Assembly (NCBI GenBank): GCA_035555795.1
Contig: DATMGE010000009.1
Span: 1 to 31,973 of the forward strand
Direction of reading: 5' to 3'
Origin: RCIO01 sp035555795
GTDB lineage: Bacteria; Pseudomonadota; Alphaproteobacteria; Rhizobiales; Rhizobiaceae
Length of the DNA stretch: 31,973 nt
Numbering within the stretch: the first letter of the stretch is position 1; every line of letters starts with the position of its first letter. Position numbers and translations under genes: made by a program. The notes beneath the pieces are model-generated. The model searched no databases and was not told the DNA's origin. It worked only from the letters and a program-made list of their open reading frames with translations. This document shows, one piece after another, positions 1 through 10,738 of this stretch.

Positions 1-371
<371 letters not shown>

Positions 372-564
372 AGAGATTTTGAATTGGCTTTATGGTCACG
401 CTTGAATTGACGAGAACATTCACACCTGAACGCTCGCGCGCTCTGGTCGACATATTCTCTCAAAACGTGAACCGCCAAAGTCTCTATGTGGAACCAATCG
501 CCTTTCGGCTCTTGAGTTCCGCGAGCACTCTGCCGCCCACGTTTCTCTTTCTTCAATATTCAGT

Positions 565-574
565 TGTCAAAGAA
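565..574 (-). promoter_or_regulatory. boxA antitermination element of the rrn leader
   Basis: On the minus strand the leader reads TTCTTTGACA followed by ACTGAATATTGAAGAAAGAG. This closely resembles boxA sequences of bacterial rrn leaders, which recruit the NusB/NusE antitermination complex. It lies about 190 nt upstream of the mature 16S end and directly downstream of a small hairpin, the expected boxB-boxA order. Assignment rests on sequence and position only. Confidence 0.75.
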
Positions 575-576
575 CG

Positions 577-596
577 GACATCGCAAACACGATGTC
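577..596 (-). promoter_or_regulatory. boxB-like hairpin upstream of boxA
   Basis: A perfect 7-bp stem, GACATCG / CGATGTC, encloses a 6-nt loop and ends 2 nt before the boxA-like element on the minus strand. In rrn leaders a boxB hairpin commonly precedes boxA, so this is the likely counterpart. Function is inferred from placement. Confidence 0.5.
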
Positions 597-635
597 ATTG
601 GCCTGTCCGCTTTTGGCTTCAGGCCGGTCGAGTGT

Positions 636-664
636 CGCTTACGCGGCTCTCTTGATGGTGTCAA
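636..664 (-). promoter_or_regulatory. possible secondary rrn promoter
   Basis: On the minus strand, TTGACA (659-664) is followed after 17 bases by TAAGCG (636-641). The -35 is perfect but the -10 is poor. It lies inside the leader downstream of the strong promoter and could act as P2, or be chance. Confidence 0.3.
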
Positions 665-734
665 CAACTTTCGCGAAACTCAGAAGCGAACTTCCTGGTC
701 GCCAGCAGCGGTGCCGCTGTCGTTGTTGAGGCGT

Positions 735-763
735 ATATAGGCGACGCCCCTCGAATGAGTCAA
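735..763 (-). promoter_or_regulatory. main rRNA operon promoter with UP-like A/T tracts
   Basis: On the minus strand, TTGACT (758-763) is followed after exactly 17 bases by CTATAT (735-740), with initiation expected near 728. The spacer and the CCTATATACGCC surround resemble rrn promoters of Rhizobium relatives. Just upstream (about 764-800) are two A-rich runs (AAAAAATTC and AAAAAACTT), suitable for an UP element that contacts the RNA polymerase alpha subunit. The predicted leader to mature 16S is about 355 nt and carries the boxB/boxA signals. Confidence 0.85.
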
Positions 764-1085
764 CAAGGATTTCGAAGTTTTTTGAATTTTTTGCGACGGT
801 TGGCACGAACTCCCGGAAAGTCTTCGTTTCCCCTCGTCATTTCGCACGATCACGATCCCGCAGCGTCAGCAAAACCGGGCTTTTCGGCCCATGCCGGCTT
901 AGGAAACCCGTCTGGTGAAGAGTGGCTGCCGACACCGAAGGATGGCGCGCAACGCGGAAATCTTCGGCCCCACCTGCCGCTCCTCGCGCGCGCGTGTTCT
1001 TTCTATGGGGAGAGACGCCATCGGGACATATTGCAGCCGGATTTCGGCCATAGCCCCGACGAAGCTTCGCGGCGACTGCCGGCTC
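764..1085. other. intergenic region between divergent rrn promoter and M23 peptidase gene
   Basis: About 320 bases. The left end holds the A/T tracts of the rrn promoter. The remainder should contain the promoter of the rightward peptidase gene, but no convincing -35/-10 pair is visible. Part of it stays open in the peptidase frame back to a GTG at 915, so some could be coding if that gene starts earlier. No RNA gene or repeat is seen. Confidence 0.5.
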
Positions 1086-3140
1086 ATGATCCGTTTCGTT
1101 GACTTGAACGGTTATGACAGGCAAAGGTCATCGCGCTTGAAAAAGACGTTCCGACGACAGGACACTGGCTCGCCCGAGGGGATGCAGGACACATCGCGGA
1201 CCATAGAAGCCCTCGGCAACGAGCCGCCTCTGGCAGGCGACGGCCGGGGCGGACCACCAGACCGTCGCGAGATCTCCGCGCGATGGCTGTCCGGCACGTT
1301 CCTGACCGGCATTACCTCCAGCGTCCTGATGGGGGTCGCGCTCTTCGCCGCGCTCGATGGGCGCCAGCAGCTCGCGACGCCGCCCCAGCCGGCCGTTCCC
1401 GTCGCCGCCGGCAATTCGGGTTCCGGCAGTTCGGCCAAATCCGCGCGCGTCATTTCTCCCCGCATGGTGGCCCGCGCCACCGACAGGCGGCGCATGGACG
1501 TGTCGACCATGATCCGGGAGGGCGACCGCGACGTCGTTCGCACCCTGCCCTTCGTCCAGGTCAAGATGGCGCTTGCCGCCGGTCACACCACGACGCGCAG
1601 CTATCCGGACTTCGACCCGCTCCGCGTTTTCGCCGCCGATGAAAGCGGCAATGAGCAGACGGCGAATATGGGCTTGATCTATGGCGCCAAGGTCGAGAGC
1701 GAGGTCAGCCTGCGCACGCTCGACTTCCCGTTCGAAACGGCGCAGTTCGACGAAACCGCCGAACTCTCGGCCGATGAGGTGGAGCAGGTCGTGCGCAATA
1801 CCGGCGCGGTCCTCACCGACGGCGCCATCCAGGTGGCGGCCCTGCATTATGTGGACCCGCTGCGCTTCGGCCAGTCGTCGCTGATCGACCAGACGCTCAG
1901 CGCTTCCTACGGCGTGAAGATCGTGCAGGAAAATGTCTCCGAGGCGCCGCGGCGGCCGGCGGAAGAGACGAAGCGGGATTTCGCCGAGGACATCATTCCC
2001 ATACGCGAGGAGCAGGAGATCGCGACCGCCTTCGCCGATGCCGGATATGGCGCGGCCGATGCCGAGGGCATGACGGAAGCGCTGACCCGGCTTCTCGGCG
2101 CGTCGAAGCTCCGAACCGGCAGCGTGCTGCGGGTCGGCATCGAGATCCGCGGCGAATATAACCGCATCATGCGCGCCAGCGTCTATCGCGCCGCGCAGCA
2201 TTTACTGACCATCGCGATCAACGATCGCGGCCAGTATGTTCCGGGCGACGTTCCCGAGCCCAATCCGCAGGTGGCGACCGCCTTCGACTCGACCCCGATC
2301 GTCCATGTGCGCGGCGAGATGCCCTCCATCTATGACGGCATCTATCGCGCGGCCTATTCCTACGGAATGACCCGGCGGATGACGGGTCAGCTCGTGCGGC
2401 TTCTCGCCTCCGATGTGGATTATCAGTCGAAGCTCCACGCCAATGACAGGATCGAAGTCTTCTTCTCGCATCCGAACGAGGACATGAGCGCGTCGGACGA
2501 GTCAGAGCTGCTCTATGTCCAGGCATCCTTCGGAAATGCCACCCGCACCTTCTATCGCTTCCAGATGGAAGACGGCACGATCGGCTATTTCGATGCGGAA
2601 GGCCGCAGCGCCAGGCAGTTCCTGCTGCGCAACCCGGTGCCCAATGGCCGCTTCAACAATGGCTTCGGCATGCGCCGCCACCCGATTCTCGGCTATTCGC
2701 GCATGCATACGGGCGTCGACTGGACGGCCCCGCGCGGCACGCCCATCATCGCGGCTGGCAACGGCATCGTCGAATCGGCCGGCTGGGCCAGCGGCTATGG
2801 CCAGCAGACGATCATCCGGCATTCAAACGGCTATGAGACGTCCTACAATCACCAGAGCGCCATCGCCAAGGGCGTGACGAAGGGCGCCCGCGTCCGGCAG
2901 GGCCAGATCATCGGCTATGTCGGCTCCACCGGCCTCGCCACCGGCGCGCATCTGCACTACGAATTGCTGGTCAACGGATCCAAGGTGGACCCGATGCGGG
3001 TGCGCCTTCCCGTCAGCCGCGCTCTGGCCGGCAAGGAACTCGAAGCCTTCAATGAAGAGATCAAGCGGATCGACGAACTGCTGCGCGAAAATGACGAGCC
3101 CGGCCTGAAGCTCGCCAGCAGCGCCGGCACGATGCGCTAA
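1086..3140 (+). CDS. membrane-anchored M23 family metallopeptidase (peptidoglycan endopeptidase)
   Basis: From the ATG at 1086 the product is 684 aa. A basic N-terminus precedes one hydrophobic segment at about residues 67-90, which should anchor the protein in the inner membrane with a long periplasmic part. The C-terminal 150 residues form a lysostaphin-type M23 domain with the zinc ligands present: H541 and D545 in HTGVD, and H622/H624 in HLHYE. Members of this family cut peptide cross-links of peptidoglycan, and intact ligands suggest an active enzyme. The start is uncertain: the frame is open to a GTG at 915, other candidates are TTG 1104 and ATG 1182, and none has a clear ribosome site. 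I chose 1086 because the following basic RLKKTF stretch resembles the N-termini I recall from relatives. It converges with an L,D-transpeptidase gene, a second wall enzyme. Confidence 0.88.
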   Translation: MIRFVDLNGYDRQRSSRLKKTFRRQDTGSPEGMQDTSRTIEALGNEPPLAGDGRGGPPDRREISARWLSGTFLTGITSSVLMGVALFAALDGRQQLATPPQPAVPVAAGNSGSGSSAKSARVISPRMVARATDRRRMDVSTMIREGDRDVVRTLPFVQVKMALAAGHTTTRSYPDFDPLRVFAADESGNEQTANMGLIYGAKVESEVSLRTLDFPFETAQFDETAELSADEVEQVVRNTGAVLTDGAIQVAALHYVDPLRFGQSSLIDQTLSASYGVKIVQENVSEAPRRPAEETKRDFAEDIIPIREEQEIATAFADAGYGAADAEGMTEALTRLLGASKLRTGSVLRVGIEIRGEYNRIMRASVYRAAQHLLTIAINDRGQYVPGDVPEPNPQVATAFDSTPIVHVRGEMPSIYDGIYRAAYSYGMTRRMTGQLVRLLASDVDYQSKLHANDRIEVFFSHPNEDMSASDESELLYVQASFGNATRTFYRFQMEDGTIGYFDAEGRSARQFLLRNPVPNGRFNNGFGMRRHPILGYSRMHTGVDWTAPRGTPIIAAGNGIVESAGWASGYGQQTIIRHSNGYETSYNHQSAIAKGVTKGARVRQGQIIGYVGSTGLATGAHLHYELLVNGSKVDPMRVRLPVSRALAGKELEAFNEEIKRIDELLRENDEPGLKLASSAGTMR

Positions 3141-3222
3141 GCCAGCGGACTGCGGTTCGCACTCTTCCCGCTTCGCCTGCCGCGCATTCGTCTCGGGCCT
3201 GAAGATGCCCCCGTACGGGCGC

Positions 3223-4770
3223 CTACTCCGCGAACTCCACCGTCACGCCCTTCGACACCATCTTGGCCAGTTCGGCGGCATCCCAGTTGGTCAGCCGCAC
3301 GCAGCCATGGCTGTAGGTCTTGCCGATCTTCGACGGTTCCGGCGTGCCGTGGATGCCATAGGTCGGCTTTGACAGCGCGATCCAGATCGAGCCGACCGGA
3401 CCGTTCGGTCCCGGCGGGATCGTCAGCACCTTGTGGTTGTCGCCCTGCTTGAAGTTGATATTCGGATTGTAGGTATATTCGGGATCGAAGGCGATCCGCT
3501 CCACCGTCACCGTCCCGCTGGGCGACGGCGTGTCGCCCGAACCGATCGTCGCCGGATAGGCCGCAACGAGGCGTCCCGATGCATCATAGGCCCGCACCTG
3601 CTTGCGCGCCTTGTCGGCAACGATGCGCGCGACCTTGTCGGCCAGCGGCTGCCCGACATTGGCAACCTTGATGATCGAGCCCGGCCGGTTGAAGTCGATC
3701 CCCGGATTGAGCCTCTTCAGATAGTTCTCATCCATGTGGAAGCGTTCGGCCAGCATCTCGGTGACCGAGGTGAACCCCAGCCGGTCGAGCGTGGCCTTCT
3801 CGCCATAGTCCTCCGGCACGGAAGCGACGAACGGGCCTGCGACGTCGACCGGCTCGATCGTATAGTCGACGAAGGCCGGGCCGCCGCTTTCGGCAAGTGC
3901 CGCCTCGATCGATTCCTTGTCATAGGTGCGCAATGCATTGCCGAGCTTCTCGCGATAGGCCGACAGTGCCTTGTTGACATTGTCGCCCATGCGTCCGTCG
4001 ATCACCCCCGGCGACAGCCCGGCACGGTCGAGCAGGATCTGGATATTCGCCACTTCCGACGATGCGCCAGCCGTCACCGGCGGCGCGATACGGCCGTCGG
4101 GAAGTGTCGGTGCAGGCTGCTCGATGACCTGTTCGCCATCGGGAATCGCCACGATCGATCCACCGTCCTGTCCGGGCATATTCGGGTCTGGCGTGCCCAG
4201 CGGTGCACGTTCCACGCTGCGCGGCGCAGGCAAGGCGGGCTGTTCATAGCGGTTGCTGCCGGTGGCGCCGCGATCATAGTCGGGCGCGGGGCGCGCCACG
4301 CCGTAATCCTCCTGCGGCGGCGGCGGAAAGCTTTCCCGCGGCAGGCCACGGGCCGGGGCACGGGAATCATAGTCCGGCTCATATTCATATTCCGGCTCGA
4401 GGTCCGGATCGTAGCCACGCGGCGCCTCGCGCCGGCCCAGCATGATCTCCAGCTCGCGATCCAGCCTGGCTCCCAGCGGCTCGCGGGCCGGCCGGCCAAG
4501 CTCATATTCACGCGCCGCGCGCCGTTCAGCCACACCGCCGCGCGGTGGCCGCACGGCAAGCACCTCGCCGGTATAGACATCCACGATCAGCTCGCGCCCG
4601 CGCTCGTCGATGACGATTTCCACCTCGCGCGCCTGCACCAGGCGCAGGCCGTTCTCCACCATCGGACGCGGCTCGCCCGGCACGGTCGCCGCGCGCGCCT
4701 GGGCCGCATCGCTCCACGACATCGCTGCAAGCATCGCGGCCAGAGAGGCGGAGATTCGTATCATACGCAT
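3223..4770 (-). CDS. secreted YkuD-type L,D-transpeptidase
   Basis: 515 aa. An N-terminal signal peptide ends near AQA (about residue 25). A short beta-rich region follows, then a proline- and acid-rich linker (about 100-215), then a peptidoglycan-binding-like helical repeat (VIDGRMGDNVNKALSAYRE). The C-terminal YkuD domain carries the catalytic HGT...SHGCVR signature with the nucleophile Cys at about residue 490. These periplasmic enzymes make 3-3 cross-links in peptidoglycan or attach proteins to it; which of these applies cannot be told here. A second ATG two codons downstream is an alternative start; GGGGA lies just before the first. The low-complexity linker probably spans part of the periplasm or wall. 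Its convergent neighbour is a peptidoglycan endopeptidase. Confidence 0.92.
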   Translation of the reverse strand: MRMIRISASLAAMLAAMSWSDAAQARAATVPGEPRPMVENGLRLVQAREVEIVIDERGRELIVDVYTGEVLAVRPPRGGVAERRAAREYELGRPAREPLGARLDRELEIMLGRREAPRGYDPDLEPEYEYEPDYDSRAPARGLPRESFPPPPQEDYGVARPAPDYDRGATGSNRYEQPALPAPRSVERAPLGTPDPNMPGQDGGSIVAIPDGEQVIEQPAPTLPDGRIAPPVTAGASSEVANIQILLDRAGLSPGVIDGRMGDNVNKALSAYREKLGNALRTYDKESIEAALAESGGPAFVDYTIEPVDVAGPFVASVPEDYGEKATLDRLGFTSVTEMLAERFHMDENYLKRLNPGIDFNRPGSIIKVANVGQPLADKVARIVADKARKQVRAYDASGRLVAAYPATIGSGDTPSPSGTVTVERIAFDPEYTYNPNINFKQGDNHKVLTIPPGPNGPVGSIWIALSKPTYGIHGTPEPSKIGKTYSHGCVRLTNWDAAELAKMVSKGVTVEFAE

Positions 4771-4848
4771 GGGTCCCCATGTTTCTGCGCATCGGCATCA
4801 TGAATGCCGGCTGGACGAGCTTGTTCCATGCAATATGAACCGGGCATG

Positions 4849-4879
4849 AAAATGGCCGCCCCGCGGCGCGAGACGGCCA
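4849..4879 (-). terminator. Rho-independent terminator of clpB
   Basis: Downstream of clpB on the minus strand, TGGCCG pairs with CGGCCA (4853-4858 with 4874-4879) around a GC-rich loop that can itself pair, followed by TTTT. It lies about 25 nt after the clpB stop codon. Confidence 0.7.
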
Positions 4880-4902
4880 CATTTCATCGCATCTGGGGGC
4901 GG

Positions 4903-7512
<2,610 letters not shown>

Positions 7513-7599
7513 ATCATGTCTCCGTTCCCCTGCGGCCCTTATGCGGCACCGGAGGGCTTGTGGTGACGAACCGCCTGACGGCCGGTTCTCTCGAACACG

Positions 7600-7628
7600 A
7601 TATGGGTGGCGGGGCGCACGGCCTCAAG
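7600..7628 (-). promoter_or_regulatory. probable RpoH (sigma-32) heat-shock promoter of clpB
   Basis: On the minus strand CTTGAG (7623-7628) is followed after 17 bases by CCATAT (7600-7605), about 90 bases before the clpB start. This agrees with the CTTG...C-ATnT pattern of alphaproteobacterial heat-shock promoters and suits clpB, a classic sigma-32 target. It has not been tested against a weight matrix. Confidence 0.6.
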
Positions 7629-7670
7629 ATGTCAGGCGGCCAGAATCTACCCGCGAACGGCCGACAAGCG

Positions 7671-7701
7671 AAAGGGGCGGAGGCCGCGCCTCCGCCCCTT
7701 T
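7671..7701 (-). terminator. strong perfect-dyad terminator after the DUF4167 gene
   Basis: AAAGGGGCGGAGGC and its exact complement are separated by 3 bases, giving a 14-bp perfect stem. The outer A/T pairs supply a short U-run in either direction. It begins 22 nt after the DUF4167 stop and separates that gene from the clpB promoter. Confidence 0.85.
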
Positions 7702-7723
7702 CCATTCACAATGGCCGAACCGG

Positions 7724-8416
7724 TCAGTCCTGCGCGGTCTGCGGCTCGGGCGACCCTTGCGCCTCGGCAGCCGCGGGCTCCTGCCCCTCGCCGCTGTCCT
7801 GGCCGGCATTCTCGGCGCGATTGCGCGGTCGGCGCGGACGCCGGGCGCGGCGCGGCGCGGCTTCTTCGCCTTCCGCAGCCTTCTGCTCGGCCGGCTGGTC
7901 GCCAGCCGCGGCCTCGCTCTCGCCACTGGCGCGCTGGGCACGCATCTCGTCCTGCTGATAGGCAACTTCGGCGGGCATGCCTTCGATCACCGGCTGCGGG
8001 CCATGGCCGTTCACCTGCTGCGGCTGGCCGCCATGCCCGTTGCCGTTGACGGCATGGACCGGAGCCTGCTGCGTATTGTCGTCGCTGTCCTCGTCGTCGA
8101 AATCTTCGTCGCGATTGTCGCGTGGCTGCTGAATTTGCGGCATCTGCGCCTGCGCGGCGGCAATGATGCGATTGTAGTGTTCGGCGTGCTGCAGATAGTT
8201 CTCAGCCATCACCCTGTCGCCGGCGCTCTGCGCGTCGCGTGCGAGCGTGGTGTACTTGTCGGCGATCTGCTGCGCGGAGCCGCGGATCTTCACGTCAGGC
8301 CCGTTGCTCTCATAGCTGCGGGTCAGCGGGTTGGGTCCCTTGCGGTTATTGTTGTTATTATTGTTGTTGTTGCCGCCGCGACCGCGCATGCGCCTGTTCT
8401 GCTGTTGTGGCCTCAT
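7724..8416 (-). CDS. DUF4167 domain-containing protein
   Basis: 230 aa. The N-terminus is very basic (RRMRGRGG), followed by nine consecutive asparagines (residues 16-24). The conserved DUF4167 core comes next (about 25-95), with the recognisable DVKIRGSAQQIADKY and NYLQHAEHYNRI. The rest is a low-complexity tail, first Q/D/E-rich, then basic (PRRARRPRRPRNR), ending acidic. The family is known to me from Rhizobiales and has no established function; the basic disordered ends suggest nucleic-acid or ribosome contact, but that is inference. Its position next to prmC/prfA and clpB is compatible with a role near translation or stress. The terminator right after it and the long gap before it suggest a monocistronic unit. 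Confidence 0.9.
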   Translation of the reverse strand: MRPQQQNRRMRGRGGNNNNNNNNNRKGPNPLTRSYESNGPDVKIRGSAQQIADKYTTLARDAQSAGDRVMAENYLQHAEHYNRIIAAAQAQMPQIQQPRDNRDEDFDDEDSDDNTQQAPVHAVNGNGHGGQPQQVNGHGPQPVIEGMPAEVAYQQDEMRAQRASGESEAAAGDQPAEQKAAEGEEAAPRRARRPRRPRNRAENAGQDSGEGQEPAAAEAQGSPEPQTAQD

Positions 8417-8723
8417 CCTGATCTCTTTGCGTGAGCCGATGTGAAAAATATGAGCCGATATCGTCCACTGGAGCAGCCTCGGCTGGCCGGCCAGCTATCT
8501 CTTTCAGCGACGCGCTGCATCATGCGCGCGGCCGCGTCGGTTGAATCCGTTGCGTTTCAGTTCGCTTGCCCGACGGCCCCGCACGAGGCGTGTCAGCGTC
8601 GCGCTTAGAGAGGGCAGCCTGTCTAACGGAGACCGGACCAAAACGGCACTGCCTGTTTCGTCCATCCGGCAAGCGGGAAACTATCTGCATTCCCCAGCGA
8701 AGCCAAGCTTTTTTTGCACCCGC
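8417..8723. other. intergenic region upstream of the DUF4167 gene
   Basis: 307 bases between the prmC stop and the DUF4167 start, both on the minus strand. It should hold the DUF4167 promoter; no good -35/-10 pair was found. The only clear structure is a pair of 9-base direct repeats next to the gene (8432-8459). Short open frames here lack ribosome sites and look random. Confidence 0.5.
8432..8459 (-). repeat. two 9-base direct repeats before the DUF4167 start
   Basis: On the minus strand ATCGGCTCA occurs at 8451-8459 and again at 8432-8440, 19 bases start to start, in the 5' untranslated or promoter region. Nearly two helical turns apart on one strand, they could bind a regulator as a tandem site. 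Chance cannot be excluded. Confidence 0.45.
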
Positions 8724-9644
8724 TCACATTTGCTGCGCTCTTGCAAAAACCAGCGCCCGCTCGTGCCCACCCAGATCCTTTCGTGATTCGACAAGAGCGT
8801 AACCATTCCGCGCGAACAATTCCACGACTGCCTTCGCCTGGCCGGCTCCAATCTCAACCGCCACGATTCCATCGGGCGTCAGATAGGGATCGGCATGGCC
8901 GGCAATGAGGCGGTATGCGGACAGTCCATCTGGACCGCCATCAAGCGCCGCAACCGGGTCGTGCTCGCGCACCTCGCGCTCCAGCGATGCGACCGCGTCC
9001 GTTTCGATATAGGGCGGATTGGACACAATAATGTCGAAACTGTCCCTGACGGACGAAAACCAGTCGGACCGTAATGCGACGAAACGCATATCGACCCCGC
9101 TGAGTTGTGCATTGGATGCCGCCGTTTCAAGGGCCTGTGCGGAAATATCGACCGCAACGGCCGTGGCCTCCGGCAATTCATGCAGCAGCGCGATGGCGAT
9201 CGCCCCGCTGCCCGTGCCGAGATCGAGGATGCGCGGCGCACCTTGCTCCAGCCGCATCTCCGCCACGCCAGGTGATTCCGCTCGGGAAGATGCTCTGCCC
9301 TGCGCGTGCGAAAGCACCGCATCCACGAGGATTTCAGTGTCCGGGCGCGGCTCGAGCGTGGCAGGCGAAAGCCGAAACGGCAGGCCGTAGAACTCCCTTC
9401 GGCCGATGATCCGGTGGACCGGCTCGCCCCCTGCGCGGTGCGTCACCGCATCGAAAACGGTCGACACATGCGCCGCATCCACCATGAGATCGGGTCGCAG
9501 GAGCGCTTCATGCGGACCGGTCTGCGTGATGTGGGCCACCAGAAGCCGCGCATCGGTCGCAGCCTCCGCGATGCCGGCTTCCGCCAGCAGTTCCCGCGCG
9601 CGCCGCAGCAATTCGTCGAGCCGCATTGCAACCATGCCGTTCAC
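8724..9644 (-). CDS. prmC: peptide chain release factor N5-glutamine methyltransferase PrmC
   Basis: 306 aa from a GTG start with AGGA 8 bases upstream. An N-terminal helical domain (about 1-85) recognises the release factor. A SAM-dependent methyltransferase fold follows, with motif I LDLGTGSGAIAIAL and the diagnostic SNPPYI motif, which holds the substrate glutamine amide. It methylates the Gln of the GGQ motif in RF1 and RF2, raising termination efficiency. The gene follows its substrate gene prfA by only 4 bases, so the two are surely co-transcribed. Between the helical domain and motif I lies an unusual charged stretch of about 20 residues (GRASSRAESPGVAEMRLEQG), a probable surface loop. 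Later ATGs at 9635 and 9626 are alternative starts. Confidence 0.95.
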   Translation of the reverse strand: MNGMVAMRLDELLRRARELLAEAGIAEAATDARLLVAHITQTGPHEALLRPDLMVDAAHVSTVFDAVTHRAGGEPVHRIIGRREFYGLPFRLSPATLEPRPDTEILVDAVLSHAQGRASSRAESPGVAEMRLEQGAPRILDLGTGSGAIAIALLHELPEATAVAVDISAQALETAASNAQLSGVDMRFVALRSDWFSSVRDSFDIIVSNPPYIETDAVASLEREVREHDPVAALDGGPDGLSAYRLIAGHADPYLTPDGIVAVEIGAGQAKAVVELFARNGYALVESRKDLGGHERALVFARAQQM

Positions 9645-9648
9645 GGGA

Positions 9649-10725
9649 TCAGTCCTGTCCCGCCTCGGCCAGCAACCGCGACTGGTGGTCCGAAATCAGC
9701 GCGTCGATGACCTCGCCCAGATCGCCCTCCATCACCCGGTCGAGCTTGTAGAGCGTCAGGTTGATACGGTGGTCGGTGAGCCGGCCCTGCGGGAAATTAT
9801 AGGTGCGGATGCGCTCCGACCGGTCGCCCGAGCCGACCTGGAGGCGGCGCGCCTCGGATCGCTCATCGGCCGCGCGCGAACGCTCCATGTCGTAGAGCCG
9901 GGACCGCAGGATCTGCATCGCCTTGGCGCGGTTCTGATGCTGCGACTTCTCGGCCGACACGACCATGATGCCGGTCGGCAGATGAGTGATGCGCACAGCC
10001 GAATCGGTCGTGTTGACGTGCTGCCCGCCGGCGCCCGAGGCCCGCATCGTGTCGATCCGGATATCTTCCGGCCGGATGTCGATGTCGACATCCTGCGCCT
10101 CGGGCAGCACGGCCACGGTCGCGGCCGAGGTGTGGATGCGCCCGCCGCCTTCCGTCGCCGGCACGCGCTGGACGCGATGCACGCCGGATTCGAACTTGAG
10201 CTGGCTGAATACGCCCTTGCCGGAGACCGTCGCGATGATTTCCTTGTAGCCGCCGACCTCGCCTTCGCTGGCCGACACGATCTCCACCTTCCAGCCGCGC
10301 TCGGCCGCATAGCGCTCATACATGCGGAAAAGGTCGCCGGCGAAAAGCGCCGCCTCGTCGCCCCCCGTTCCGGCGCGGATTTCGAGGATCGCATTGCGCT
10401 CGTCGGCGGCGTCCCTCGGCAGGAGAAGTATCTGGATTTCCGTCTCCAGCGCCGCGATTCGCTCGTCGACCGCCTCGCGGTCCATTTCGGCGAGTTCGCG
10501 CATCTCCGCATCGGTCGCCTTGTCGGCCAGCATCGCGTCGAGGTCGTCGCGCTCGCCCTCCGCCTGCCGCAGCGCCTTGATGCAGCCGGCGATCTCCTCG
10601 ATCTCGGCATAGTCGGAGGCGAGCTTCACATATTCGTCGCCATCGGCGCCCGCGGCCATCCGCGCCTCGAGCATGTCGAAGCGCTTCAGGAGCTGGTCCA
10701 TCCGGTCGGTGGGCAGGCTGGTCAA
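9649..10725 (-). CDS. prfA: peptide chain release factor 1 (TTG start)
   Basis: 358 aa. It carries the catalytic GGQ motif (GAGGQHVNTTDSAVRITHLP), which triggers peptidyl-tRNA hydrolysis, and the PAT tripeptide in RVPATEGGGRIHTS, which reads UAA/UAG stop codons and marks RF1 rather than RF2. The frame extends to an ATG at 10767, but that would overlap ptsP by 29 bases and add 14 unlikely residues. A TTG at 10725 gives the N-terminus expected for the family (short leader, then LPTDRMDQLLKRF) and has GGA 10 bases before it. It sits 13 bases after ptsP and 4 bases before prmC, inside the lysC-ptsP-prfA-prmC run. Confidence 0.95.
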   Translation of the reverse strand: MTSLPTDRMDQLLKRFDMLEARMAAGADGDEYVKLASDYAEIEEIAGCIKALRQAEGERDDLDAMLADKATDAEMRELAEMDREAVDERIAALETEIQILLLPRDAADERNAILEIRAGTGGDEAALFAGDLFRMYERYAAERGWKVEIVSASEGEVGGYKEIIATVSGKGVFSQLKFESGVHRVQRVPATEGGGRIHTSAATVAVLPEAQDVDIDIRPEDIRIDTMRASGAGGQHVNTTDSAVRITHLPTGIMVVSAEKSQHQNRAKAMQILRSRLYDMERSRAADERSEARRLQVGSGDRSERIRTYNFPQGRLTDHRINLTLYKLDRVMEGDLGEVIDALISDHQSRLLAEAGQD

Positions 10726-10738
10726 TGAACTGTCCGGG

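Noticed and set aside
392..655. Open frames of 60-90 codons in the rrn leader
   Set aside because: They overlap boxA and boxB and the leader, and have no ribosome site or family resemblance.
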